Shown here: one piece after another, positions 19,856 to 29,830 of the stretch | Layout: each line of letters starts with the position of its first letter | How positions within the stretch are numbered: the stretch's first letter is position 1 | NCBI GenBank assembly: GCA_006503535.1 | Contig: QYRS01000009.1 | Coordinates: 682,001 to 746,000, forward strand | Length of the DNA stretch: 64,000 nt | Origin: Arthrinium phaeospermum | Lineage: Eukaryota > Ascomycota > Sordariomycetes > Amphisphaeriales > Apiosporaceae | Direction: 5' to 3' | The notes under the pieces: generated by a model | What the model was told of the DNA's origin: nothing | What the model saw: only the letters and a program-made list of their open reading frames with translations | Database searches by the model: none | Made by a program: the position numbers and the translations under genes

Positions 19856-20626
19856 TCATGACTTCTTCCGTGCCGTGAAAATGTAAAGTATGGGATCCTC
19901 CAAGTACCCTCTCCAGAACTCCCTGTCCGCCTTGACGACCGGCGTCTCCTCGAAGGAGACGTTCTGAAAGTCCTCAAAATACTGGCCGGGTATCTCAAAC
20001 GAGCCCGAGTAATGCGCCTCGAGCGCATTGGACTCGAACACCAGGGGCGGCTCGGTGAGCGCGCGGTACTGAAACGTGATCCGATCGCCGAGGTCCACGC
20101 GGTTGTCGAACACGACGCCGTACTTGCCGTCCCCCCGGGCCGCCGCGGAGCGGGGGTCGTTGCGATTTGAGACCAGGCGCCCGCCCGGCTTGAGGTAGGC
20201 CGCGGCGTTGCGCCACATGGCCTCGAACTCCTGGAGGTTCTGCGCGTGCTCGAAGATGCCGTTGGCGATGACCATGTCGTACGGCTTTCCGCCGCCCAAG
20301 TTCAGGTGGTCCAGCGGCTGGGAGACGTCGGCCTGGTACCAGGTGATGCGGTCGCGGCCGATCGACTTCTCGTACTCCCGGCCGTGGCGCATCATCTCGG
20401 CGGAGATGTCGACGACGTCGACGGAGGCGGCGCCGGCGCGGAGGGCGTCGCGGGCTCGCAGGCCGGTTCCGCCGCCCATGTCGAGGACCTTCATGCCATC
20501 GCAGTCTCTGATGCACAGTTCGAACAGTTCTTTCTCCAAGGTGCCGAGGGGCGTCGAGATGAACTGGCTGTAGGCCTTGGCCTGCTCGTCGTAGTTGTCC
20601 TGGACCGGGTTCTTGTTCTCCATCAT
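19856..20626 (-). CDS. class I SAM-dependent methyltransferase
   Basis: Single exon. I choose the second in-frame ATG pair (M-M-E-N-K-N-P, from 20626 or 20623); an ATG at 20650 would add eight residues. Motif I is V-L-D-M-G-G-G-T-G-L, the acidic end of strand 2 is V-D-V-V-D-I-S, motif II is W-Y-Q-A-D-V, and the post-motif is V-I-A-N-G-I-F-E-H-A followed by L-K-P-G-G-R-L. At about 257 residues it is a typical small cytosolic Rossmann methyltransferase of the UbiE/methyltransf_11/25 type. The C-terminal part, with W-R-G-Y-L-E-D-P, is lineage-specific. Substrate is unknown. It converges with kinase 3. Confidence 0.85.
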   Translation of the reverse strand: MMENKNPVQDNYDEQAKAYSQFISTPLGTLEKELFELCIRDCDGMKVLDMGGGTGLRARDALRAGAASVDVVDISAEMMRHGREYEKSIGRDRITWYQADVSQPLDHLNLGGGKPYDMVIANGIFEHAQNLQEFEAMWRNAAAYLKPGGRLVSNRNDPRSAAARGDGKYGVVFDNRVDLGDRITFQYRALTEPPLVFESNALEAHYSGSFEIPGQYFEDFQNVSFEETPVVKADREFWRGYLEDPILYIFTARKKS

Positions 20627-20650
20627 GGTCGTGGGTTTGTACAGGATCAA

Positions 20651-22315
20651 TTAGTTGAGAGCGGGGTTGGGGTCGTCGGAATTAAGTTAGAGTGTGGGGA
20701 GGCGGGCATCTATCCTTGCAGTGCAGTGCGCTTCATGCAAGCGCTAAGACCCCTTTTACGTTCCGATCCCTGCTTGATGGATGGGGTTGTCCAGAACTTT
20801 CAGTTTTAAGGGGGACAAAATACAGTGTTTAGGCAGCGTGTCTTCATCGCACCGATGAGAATTTACTAGCATTTCGAATTTAGGCTCGGGGATTCTGCCT
20901 CTGGCAAGAAGGTACAGTTCCAATTTTTTAATTGCCGAGCTTTTGCCAGTCTGGGATAAAACTCAGGGGCTGCAGAATAAACAACCCTGGATCTCGATTC
21001 CAGCGGGGGCGCCAGACTCAGAACATGAGTAAGCACGCTTAGCTTCTGGTGTGTCATTATCTGATCATCGACGAATAGTTCCAGTTCTCCTAAAATGTGC
21101 ATCTAGACGGCTTCAACTATTAACACTGTCTGACTGACTGTCGTTCTGGCCCCCGCCACCGGAAAGTCCAGGTCCTGTCTAAACTGGCTTCAGCTGATTC
21201 TCTCAAACTGCGGCTTAAAGAAGCAAAACCACGCACCATACAACAAACCCCGAAGCAGTGCAGGGCATAGAGGATGATCTAATGAGTGAAAGTTGTGGTA
21301 GGCAATCGCTCAGCCATTGACACCATCGTGTGCGGCGTACGTCACGTCTCCAGCTGCCAGTCGTGATATCATAAAATAATGTGAAGACAGCGGATGGTTT
21401 GAGGCTCTAGATCGACCTGGGTCTACTGAATGGGATCCGGATTTGCCGCCTGTCTCAGACAGTACTCCGATAGATTGACCCAAGGCGCTTGCTCCGCCAG
21501 CCACAAACTGGGAAGCGTCCACACCGGATTGGCGTTCATTGTTGGGGGCTAGCGTGGAATGACAACATTGGCTGAAGTGATCTGCCGCGTTGTTCATGTC
21601 AATTGCCTCAACTAGACCCTGATTGGATTGCCGAGGTGCTGATGTGTGCATCTAGATATCTGTACAGTCGTCCCACTGTGAATAAAAACCAACAGCTAAT
21701 ATTTTCGTGCTTGGGAACCACATTAGTAGTATCTGTCACGACACTAGGTCAGCAAACTGCACCAGGTTCGTCCTGAAGCGGGCGGAAGAATCCTATTGTC
21801 AAGTCAGCAACTTGATACATTACTGGAGCCTATCACCAATCCTTACAATATCCAGACTTCGACATGCCGGATCTCACTCATGGGCGGGCAGAAATAGGAG
21901 CCGGGAAGGCAAGCGGGCAGATGCGTCACAAAATGATCTCATGATTCAGCGCCTCCTGCTGATGTGTGTTCTTGAACAGGGCAATTGCAGACGGCTGCGC
22001 GTTTCCTGCCACAGAATGATTCGCGATAGCAACTGGTCATGCGCTTTTCTTCAAATGGAGACGATGGGCCACTTTCGTCGCGTAGGATAAGCCTCGTTTC
22101 AACACGCATCCCTTCGATCAGCTGAGATGAATCAGTGATCCAAAAGCAATGCGGGGGCATCGATCGGTCTAGATCGGTGACGATGCTGGCTACAGCAGTA
22201 TATAAGATGCAGAGCTTCTCTACTCTGTAAGTGCTCGTCATCCTCTCTACCAACATCATCCTCTCTACCAATACAACGTGACACCTCCAACTACACAACC
22301 AAGACAATCTTCAAC
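20651..22315. other. intergenic region
   Basis: It contains minus-strand frames at 21102-20866 (78 codons) and 21651-21310 (113 codons). Neither has a recognisable motif, a joining exon or a homologous partner here, so I do not call them genes. The last 120 bases are the promoter and leader of the cysteine-rich secreted protein gene. Confidence 0.45.
22199..22205 (+). promoter_or_regulatory. TATA box of the cysteine-rich protein gene
   Basis: TATATAA about 111 bases upstream of the ATG at 22316. Between them, at about 22237-22273, an 18-base leader sequence (CATCATCCTCTCTACCAA) is present twice in near-tandem, probably in the 5' UTR. Confidence 0.5.
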
Positions 22316-22945
22316 ATGCGCTTCTCTGTCGCTGCTACTTTCATCCTGGCCCCCTTGGCCCTAGCCACCCCGTTTAGTGAGTCGTGCTATTCGTATAGCC
22401 TACAATACCCATACTTAGACTGACGCAACCTAGATGGCCGCATCGAGCTGCAAGAAGTCATCAAGGCCGTTCTTGACGACGCGCCCACATCCGGCGTAGG
22501 CCACCACAAAGGTGAGCAGCGACTCCCCATTCTTGTCCCCTTACAACAGCCTACTGACCTGTGACAAACCCGCACAGCCAACGCCGGCGACGACAAGGTC
22601 CAACCCGACCCCAGCTCCCCCGTCACCGCCAAGCTGGACCCCCTGGCCCGAACCCAAGAGGTCTGCTTCTGGTCGGGCACGGCGCCCTTCTGCAAGGGCG
22701 AGTGCCCGGCCGGCTGGACCGACAAGGGGACGTCGGACTGCGGCGACGGCAAGTGCTGCGAGTCGGGCTCCAAGCGCCGCTGCTGCCGCACCTTCGACCT
22801 CGACAACTGCCACTTCTCCGGCCGGGCCCCCTTCTGCGACGGCACCTGTGAGAAGTGGGACGAGCTCGAGGTCGGACGCGACAACTGCGGGGGCGGCGAG
22901 TGCTGCACCTTCGGCACCAAGGCGAAGTGCTGCAAGCCTGTTTAG
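22316..22945 (+). CDS. small secreted cysteine-rich protein with two 8-Cys repeats
   Basis: Three exons, 22316-22376, 22434-22511 and 22578-22945 (introns of 57 and 66 bases, GTGAGT and GTGAGC donors), giving 168 residues. Residues 1-18 (M-R-F-S-V-A-A-T-F-I-L-A-P-L-A-L-A-T) form a classic signal peptide. After an acidic linker come two related modules with spacing C-x8-C-x3-C-x11/12-C-x4-CC-x7-CC. The first begins C-F-W-S-G-T-A-P-F-C, the second C-H-F-S-G-R-A-P-F-C, and the protein stops two residues after the last CC pair. Sixteen cysteines imply eight disulfides. Similar G-T-A-P-F-C modules occur in other fungal secreted proteins of unknown function. Role could be cell-wall, effector or antimicrobial; sequence alone does not say. 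Confidence 0.85.
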
Positions 22946-23855
22946 TGAGGTGTGGCTTATGGACCCGACAGGAGGACATGCCTATTGGGTTGGGAAGCAA
23001 GACGTTTGGGCATATCTGGGCCTTGGGAAGAGGGCATATCTGGGCTTTGGGAAGAGGCCGTTTGGTCAAGGATATTGAAGTTAGGGATTGAGCTCTGAGA
23101 GATTGGGGAACATGTTAGGAGACTGTGCTTGGTAAATAGCTTCCCAGGAGTCACTCGTTATCCTGGAAACTGCAATAAATATAGTTGCGAATGTGGCCGA
23201 GCCTTCTTGATCCTTGTCATCGAATTATTAGATGACGTTGTGCAGAGCGACATCCTCGAATCATAAATGTAGGTAAGCATTGCCATCTTCGCGCCCCCCC
23301 GGCGACCATATCATTTCCATTATGGCCTTGAGAATGATCTCATGCAAGTAATTTGCATCATATAACCTCCGTGTGTAGCTACGTAGTTATGATTCATGCT
23401 AGTCCGCCACGATTGTTGCTAAAGACAGTCACCCGATCTTTGGATGACAGTCGTGTTCATCCACAGCGAGCATTTTCAAATCCCTCAAACCCCTACAAAA
23501 ACAAGCCTGTCAAGTCTCCTCAAGAAGAAACGGTTCTGTATAACATTATTACATTGGTAACCGTTTGTTCCACTGTCATAAACTGAAATAAGTGAAATAA
23601 TCAATACAAGTGCTAGGGCGGTTTTAAAACACAATGTTATTGCTAGATCTGGTGAGCCATATTGAAGCCTAGACCACCTCGAATCGAGGCTCTCATCATC
23701 CACTGCGAGATGAGATAGAGCGCTGAAACGAGCGAGGCTCAAAAGAGAGTACGACATTCAATTACTGTATGTTACATGAACTAATTGTCTGACGAACACC
23801 AACGCGCAACGGAGGGGAGATACTGCAATAAGGGGAGATATGTGCCAAACAAGAG
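22946..23855. other. intergenic region
   Basis: The 3' flank of the cysteine-rich gene has a 24-base tandem duplication (23010-23033, 23034-23057; GCATATCTGGGC...) and AATAAA-like sequence near 23174. The rest is A+T-rich with no supported gene. Confidence 0.5.
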
Positions 23856-25186
23856 CTAAGAAGTCCTCAAACCATCCAGGATATCTTCTCTGAGTTGCCA
23901 GACGAGTGTGAAAGCCACCCCAGGGCCAACAAATAGAACCGCGATTGGGTACAGGGCGGCGTAGATCACTGCCTCCCAATCCAGCAGGCCAAGAAAGTGC
24001 AGCTCTGCGAAAGAGTAGGCAAGCCAAAGGCCGTTGCTGAGGACCGTGAATATCTCGTCCACCTGGAGCGCCTTCCGCATGTGCAAGACGAGCCCGGTCT
24101 GTGGTCCGGGTGAAGGTATGAAAAGGTCTTCTATTGGATGAGGGCCGGCAAGAACCGTGACGACCCAGACTCCGAACGACAGCACGTTCATAAAGTCAAG
24201 CCATCCGAAAACGTCCAGCCAGCCTCGTCTTCCTACCACGGACGGGGACCAATCCGCCAACTGCAGGTGGGCGAGGGCCCGGCGGGCAGCCACATTCCCC
24301 AGCCCAATCCAGAGAGGCGATAGTTGCCAGGCCCAGGTCCAGTAGTGACGATCATCGAGGTCCTGAGATGTAAACATGGCGAAGACGACGGAGGTGTGGA
24401 AGAGAAGGATCACAGGGACTATCGTCCTGCCGTCATCCTTGCAGCGCCCATGCCGTCGTACGGACTTGGTGAGGTACAAAGCAGACGGCCCGAAGACAAC
24501 GCACAAGAAGTAAAAAAGGGGCGCTACCGTGCCCACACCCACAAACTGTCCAAGGAGTATGCAGAGCGTAGGGCTAGACAGACGCCGGATGGCAACATTA
24601 TGTCAGTGGATCTACTATTCAACTCAATTTGCACTTCGTTGGTACAAAGGTGTGGAAAGATAGCAGTCAAACATACTAGTACGCAGGCGTTCGCCTGTTC
24701 GCTGGACGACTAGACTCGAGAAACCACACGGCATATACGGGTCCCATGTCTACCAAGAACTGAAAGAATTGCCACCAGCTGATGCTGTCCAAGTACAGGG
24801 TGGAAGGCACCAGAGAGGCCGTGGCGGCGCGCAGTGCCTGGTCCAGGGGCTTGATGCCGTAGAACCGGTCGCGCAATTGGAGCTTTCCGTCGTTCCACTT
24901 CATGTTGCTCGGTTCGTCGAAGGGCTGCGCGTACGCGACGATGGAAGCGGGGTCCATGCTGCAGCAGGCAGGCCAAGGTCAGTGACTCCTTCCCACAGAC
25001 TCGGGATTCCCCCGATATCGTAAAAAACCCATGGGGCTTGGTTGAGGTGCACGGCAGCATCATGCGAAACGACCAAGAAACATCTGTGATTCAGACTTAC
25101 GCCCTAAAGCACGAGTAGGCCAAGAACAGGAAAGGGACGGCGCTGCATGCGCGTAGCAATAGCTGGGTACCCTGGGGTAAGGCCAT
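23856..25186 (-). CDS. polytopic membrane protein of unknown function
   Basis: Exons 25186-25101, 24958-24677 and 24573-23856 join in phase to 361 residues; donors GTAAGT and GTATGT, introns of 142 and 103 bases. The N-terminus is an uncleaved-looking hydrophobic stretch (L-L-L-R-A-C-S-A-V-P-F-L-F-L-A-Y). About six or seven further spans follow, including W-W-Q-F-F-Q-F-L-V-D-M-G-P-V-Y-A-V-W, T-L-C-I-L-L-G-Q-F-V-G and I-V-P-V-I-L-L-F-H-T-S-V-V-F-A-M-F. Soluble segments contain L-R-D-R-F-Y-G-I-K-P-L-D and D-D-R-H-Y-W-T-W-A-W-Q. The layout resembles integral membrane proteins found in some fungal secondary-metabolite clusters, but no biosynthetic partner is nearby. Function not assigned. Confidence 0.75.
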
Positions 25187-26505
25187 GGTCGTGGATGAAC
25201 GAGACTTCATTGAACTTTTTGGCACGATATATGTCTTATAAGTACTAGTGAACAAACGGGCTGTTGTTTTGCCTCATCAGCAAAGATGATATCACACGGA
25301 GTCGGGTTCGGAGAGTGTAGTTGAATTGCTTACCCGCGTTGGGGAGGGAAGGAAAACAAAAGGAGGGTGGGCACGTTTGCTACCCAACGGCGACCTGCAG
25401 GACCAGAGACTTGGCATGCATGAGCAAAGAGCCGTGCCGACAAATCAAGGCGGGGGATATGTGGCCGAATTGAAGTAAGGCCACTGTTGGCTACAGCATA
25501 TTGCGACATGCATGAACCTCCAACTATGTGCATGCGGGTCTCGAATAGGTGACGGGTCGGGCCTCGGGCGGGGCCATCAACCCGTTGCTTATGTTGCTTA
25601 TGATACCAAACTGGTTATGTTCGGAGAGATTTCAGAAGCCAAGCCATGACGTTTTAGCCATAGACACCTTCTGGCGAACCGAAAACCGTCACTTGTGGTG
25701 TCCTCGCCCAAGCCACTGTTACCGGGTTGAGAAAGAACCCTGCTCTTCGCACGCTGAGAGAGAGTCCGCCGAATGACAAGTGGTGTTTTGGAAAACCTAG
25801 TCGCGGACCAAGGGCGGGGCATTTTGTTAGCCCTCTCCCCGTCGACCTGTCCACGAGTAAAATGATTTGTATTCAGGAAAGCTTTATATGGATATTACGA
25901 TTGAATACCCACACTATTTGGGAAGCGCTCCTAGTTGGTTCAATATATTCGTTAACCGCGGCAACCCGACGACGGATATGAAGGCCATCTGGGAGAGATC
26001 TTTGGTGGCAATGTTGGACTTTTTGGGCAAACATATATCTAGTCTCTCGATAATAGGGAGATATGCTTCGAGAACGGTATACCCATGGCGCTAAGGAGCA
26101 GAGGAAAAGCAAGGTTTAGTCTATAAGAAAACAGCATTTGCTAGCTACCGACTGGGTTATGTATCGAAACTACCCCAGTGGCTCAATAATAGACTCTCAG
26201 AAGCTAATAAGGAGCGTGTGATTAAAATAAAAAGGCATGTTGCGTGACTTGCAAAGTAGTAGTAGTGTAGATACCCCTGAAACTAGAAATGAACGGAAGG
26301 TCGCGAGAATGTGACAAATGTTGAATGAACCACATCGCGGTGCGACTATGCCGACTTGATGCCGAGCGTACTCTGAAGCCAATAATCACCCACGAACGAA
26401 AATAAAAGCTGACTTAGTTTTCCCGACTGTCCACAACGTCCAGTTAGTCCCAGCCCAGCTGCTGGCCTGCAGTTCGACCTCCTTCCTCAGATGGGATACA
26501 TCCGC
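25187..26505. other. intergenic region
   Basis: Only short overlapping frames on both strands, none with recognisable motifs. Composition shifts to A+T-rich after about 25860. I see no gene, no tRNA and no transposon end. Confidence 0.5.
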
Positions 26506-27618
26506 TTATAACTCCTTTTTAGCCTGATCGTATACAGGCTTCCCGGCGAGAGCAGCAATGGCGGAGGAAACACGCATGGCCACGACGTTGAAGCTGTTCC
26601 CAAGCTTCTTCACTATGGTGGCAACCAGCTCGCCTACCACGCTTGTTATAGCCCACACCGCCAGCTGCGACTCCGCTTTATATAGATACTTATAAAATAC
26701 CTTGTATGACTCGTCCCCTTGATCTTTGAGTGTTTTCCCGAAGGCATCCAATTCTTTACCTGTATTTGATATGGCCTCTCGGATTGGCTTCTCATATTTG
26801 ACGATGCGATCTAGCGGCCTGTCTTCTTCCGGGATCTTGTGGTCGTCGATCCATACTTTTAACAACGCTTCCAGCAATTCGTCGATTGTCTTAACCACAT
26901 TGGCTGGGGATTGCTTTTTCCGAAGCCTGACCATCTTCTGGGTGGTCTCGGTGGCATAACTAGAAACCTTTGCTTTTCGTCCAAGGGCTACAACCTTCTT
27001 CACTGGACGACCCAGATCTCCCAGGTATTCCAGTATATGATCTCGAATCGGATCTGGTAGGTACTGGAGATCATCAAAATCTTCCGGCACACAACCCGCC
27101 TTCTTCAACTTTTCGAACCGTTCGCCTATCATGTTGAAGGTATGCATAAAGTCCCGGTCGTTCTCATCTCCACTCTCCACTTCGTCGCTGTCCTCGTCGC
27201 TGTCCTGGCCTTTCTTGTCCTTGGGCTCTGTGATCGCGGGGGCATCGTCTGCGGGGTTATTCTCCGCGGCGTCGTTATCGATATTGATAGCAAAATCGCC
27301 TTCGTTCCCAGTCGACGGGCCAGCCTCTGACGCTTGCGGTTGATTAGACCTCCCAGTCGTCAGTTTAGTCGCCACAGCTTCTGCTATATCTTCGACTATG
27401 TTTTCGGTCATGGCCAACGTCCTGGCAGCTGAAACCTGTGGCTCGCTGGGATCACCGGCCGGCGGGTGGGTCTCTGGAGCTGAGGCGGCGCTGGGGTTCC
27501 CGACCGATGGCGTGGTACCCGTCTGCTCAATCTCACTGCCCGCAGTAGTGTCATCATCGGCATGTCGATGTGAAGGACCACCCGTGGTTGACTGCGGTTG
27601 AGGGGCTGAACCGGACAT
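26506..27618 (-). CDS. orphan protein: disordered acidic N-terminus, helical C-terminus
   Basis: Single exon, 370 residues. The first 160 residues are Ser/Thr/Pro/Glu/Asp-rich and surely disordered, ending in an acidic run (D-S-D-E-D-S-D-E-V-E-S-G-D-E-N-D). From about 160 the protein is helical: M-H-T-F-N-M-I-G-E-R-F-E-K-L-K-K, then P-D-P-I-R-D-H-I-L-E-Y-L-G-D-L-G-R-P-V-K-K, and I-D-E-L-L-E-A-L-L-K-V-W-I. The last 55 residues alternate hydrophobic stretches with lysines (L-A-V-W-A-I-T-S-V-V-G-E-L-V-A), more like an amphipathic bundle than a membrane span. No catalytic motif. I do not recognise the family. Confidence 0.7.
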   Translation of the reverse strand: MSGSAPQPQSTTGGPSHRHADDDTTAGSEIEQTGTTPSVGNPSAASAPETHPPAGDPSEPQVSAARTLAMTENIVEDIAEAVATKLTTGRSNQPQASEAGPSTGNEGDFAINIDNDAAENNPADDAPAITEPKDKKGQDSDEDSDEVESGDENDRDFMHTFNMIGERFEKLKKAGCVPEDFDDLQYLPDPIRDHILEYLGDLGRPVKKVVALGRKAKVSSYATETTQKMVRLRKKQSPANVVKTIDELLEALLKVWIDDHKIPEEDRPLDRIVKYEKPIREAISNTGKELDAFGKTLKDQGDESYKVFYKYLYKAESQLAVWAITSVVGELVATIVKKLGNSFNVVAMRVSSAIAALAGKPVYDQAKKEL

Positions 27619-29830
27619 TTTCTTGTGCGCTGTGTTATTATATTTGAAAGTAAGTGGATACTGATGAACTTGAGGATTTGATGTGGTCGTCGTGATGAAA
27701 GATGGCCTCAGGGTATTTATATTTCGTCATCAGACTTGGTACCATATACACACCTACTTTCAGAACGAGAGGCACTACCAACAGCAATGCCGCGTGACTG
27801 ACACCCTTGAGCCAGTATGCCCTCGATGTGCAGTCGTGCGATACAGTTTCCCCCTTCGAACAAAGGCGGAGAGACGCAAGCTCGCGGCTTGCTTTCCCTT
27901 GGCCCAGCAGCACATGATGACCAACAGAAACAGATTGCCTCCAACGTGTGCCTTTTATGGCCCTACAAACCACGGCGAAATACATCTGGTGATGGCTGTT
28001 ATCTTGTACGTTGGTGGGAAAGAGAGCGTACGTGAAACTTGTAATGAAAGCCGGGCGAGCCAGGTCATCTGTTTAAAAAGGAGTCAAACGGCGCAAGAAT
28101 TCTGACCAAGGACGCAGGAATGCCTCGTTGCGCAAACCTGTGTGGCGACAAGGGGCGCTTATTTTCTTGTTGGTCGAGACCCCTGTCGGCGCCAGCGAGC
28201 CATCCCTGGCTATCTAGAAGGTGTGGTACCTCTCCCGTGACGCGCGTGGGAGAAGTGCAGTACCCTTTGTCTTTAGCCTGATTCGGGGAGTTTGTGGTCC
28301 CCCCATCCCATGTTCTGATCCTCGTTGATTCATACTCCTGACTTAACTACTCACTCACTTCCGGCGACTTACGCGCGCATCTGTATTCTTCTGAAGTCCA
28401 CGTCAGATCCGACAGTTTCTATTCCGCTCCTGCCCGTCCATCGTCGGCGTCAAGTATGTGATCGAGGCCGATGCCCATCGATGCAAAGACGTCTACATCG
28501 CTTTCAGTGGTCCCAACAACCGAACACAAGACGACGCGGCCGACCCTGTCAATGAGTGCCGGTACCAACGGTAGCCATGGCATCCGTTACTGGTGCCCCT
28601 TGCACGTTCTAGATGATGCCAAACACGTTCGTAACTCCCCTCCGCCGGAGGGCCATACCAAGTACTTTAACTTCCATACTCATATTTGATGTTCATCTCA
28701 GAATCCTCGTCAACGTATAATGCATCCCAGCCTATGTGATTATCCAACTATCATTCCACATGGATATATGTTAATCTGGGCTCGGGTATTAATTGGTGCG
28801 ACGCTCAAGTGGTACTTCACTTGGCAAAACGGTGCTCTGGACGCCATGATTACTCGCGTCCATCCACATACTGCGTTTTAGATGGCACCAGTATCGACCA
28901 GAGCTCAGATTGCAACTTCAAAGGATCTGACAGTGTCATGCGCATTTGCTGCAGCGTCTTCGCACTCACGATGATGCCCCTGCACCTTAATCCCGCGAGA
29001 CTACCGATTGTGTCGCTCCCACCTCTCCGTACCCCGGCCAAAAAGAGACGGCGAGGAACCACGTCCCAGTCGCGTCAGGCATATGACGTCTCTTCCCAGA
29101 ATCTCAGCGGTGTCTTTGCCTCGGGGCGTCCATCTTGCGGAAAGGGGTTGAGCCTGAGCCCGTCTCGCCCGGCCCACCATTGCGATACAGCTCTTGTGGT
29201 CTGTTCCGGAAGCGCTCCCACACAGAGTGTCGTAGTTCACCAAAGCTCCCCTGGTAACTATCTTCGAATTTCGAACCGACAGCTCGGTGGAGATCTGTAG
29301 AACGTCGGCGGACCAATAACGTTGGGCCCCCGTACCCGTAATGGTCTGGCTCCGGACGCCAACGCCGGGGATGATGTCCAGTAGAGACCACAACATGGTA
29401 GCCTACAGCCACAGCCCGATACGAAAGGATGTCATGGTGGCTGAAAACCAGTCACCAGCTCTTCTTATCTTTTCCATCGTACCATTCCATTGTCTTGGCA
29501 ACTCGGAAAAGCGGGGTCGCGGTGAGATTCTCTGAGGCTAACATTAGGCTACAGCGATTTTACCCCTCTATTGCTCAGCTTGTCCGCCGCTGGTAGGGCG
29601 CGCACCACCACAACGACAGGGCTTCATAGTTTGTTTCTTTTGCTTATGTACTTGCAATGTTGCTGGGGTTTTCCTATAAATGGGTGTGCCCGCCCGTTAA
29701 GGGAACGTTAAGGGAAGCCTCCATCTCGTCAAAGGATCCTGATTTCTCCTGTGTCCGGCTTTTCAAACTCATTAGAAGAAGCTCATCCCGAACTTGCAAC
29801 TAGCTCCACCCTGAGCTCAGCTACGATAAG
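27619..29830. other. long intergenic region
   Basis: About 2.2 kb between two divergent genes. A 163-codon + frame (28809-29300) and several shorter ones exist on both strands. Short protein-like pieces (for example at 28450-28570) change frame within 100 bases, so at most this is very old coding debris. I do not call a gene. Confidence 0.45.

Noticed and set aside
21310..21651. 113-codon minus-strand frame as a gene
   Set aside because: No promoter, partner exon or motif; polar composition alone is not enough.
28809..29300. 163-codon + frame as a secreted cysteine protein
   Set aside because: No signal peptide, and the protein-like pieces nearby change frame; coding is not supported.
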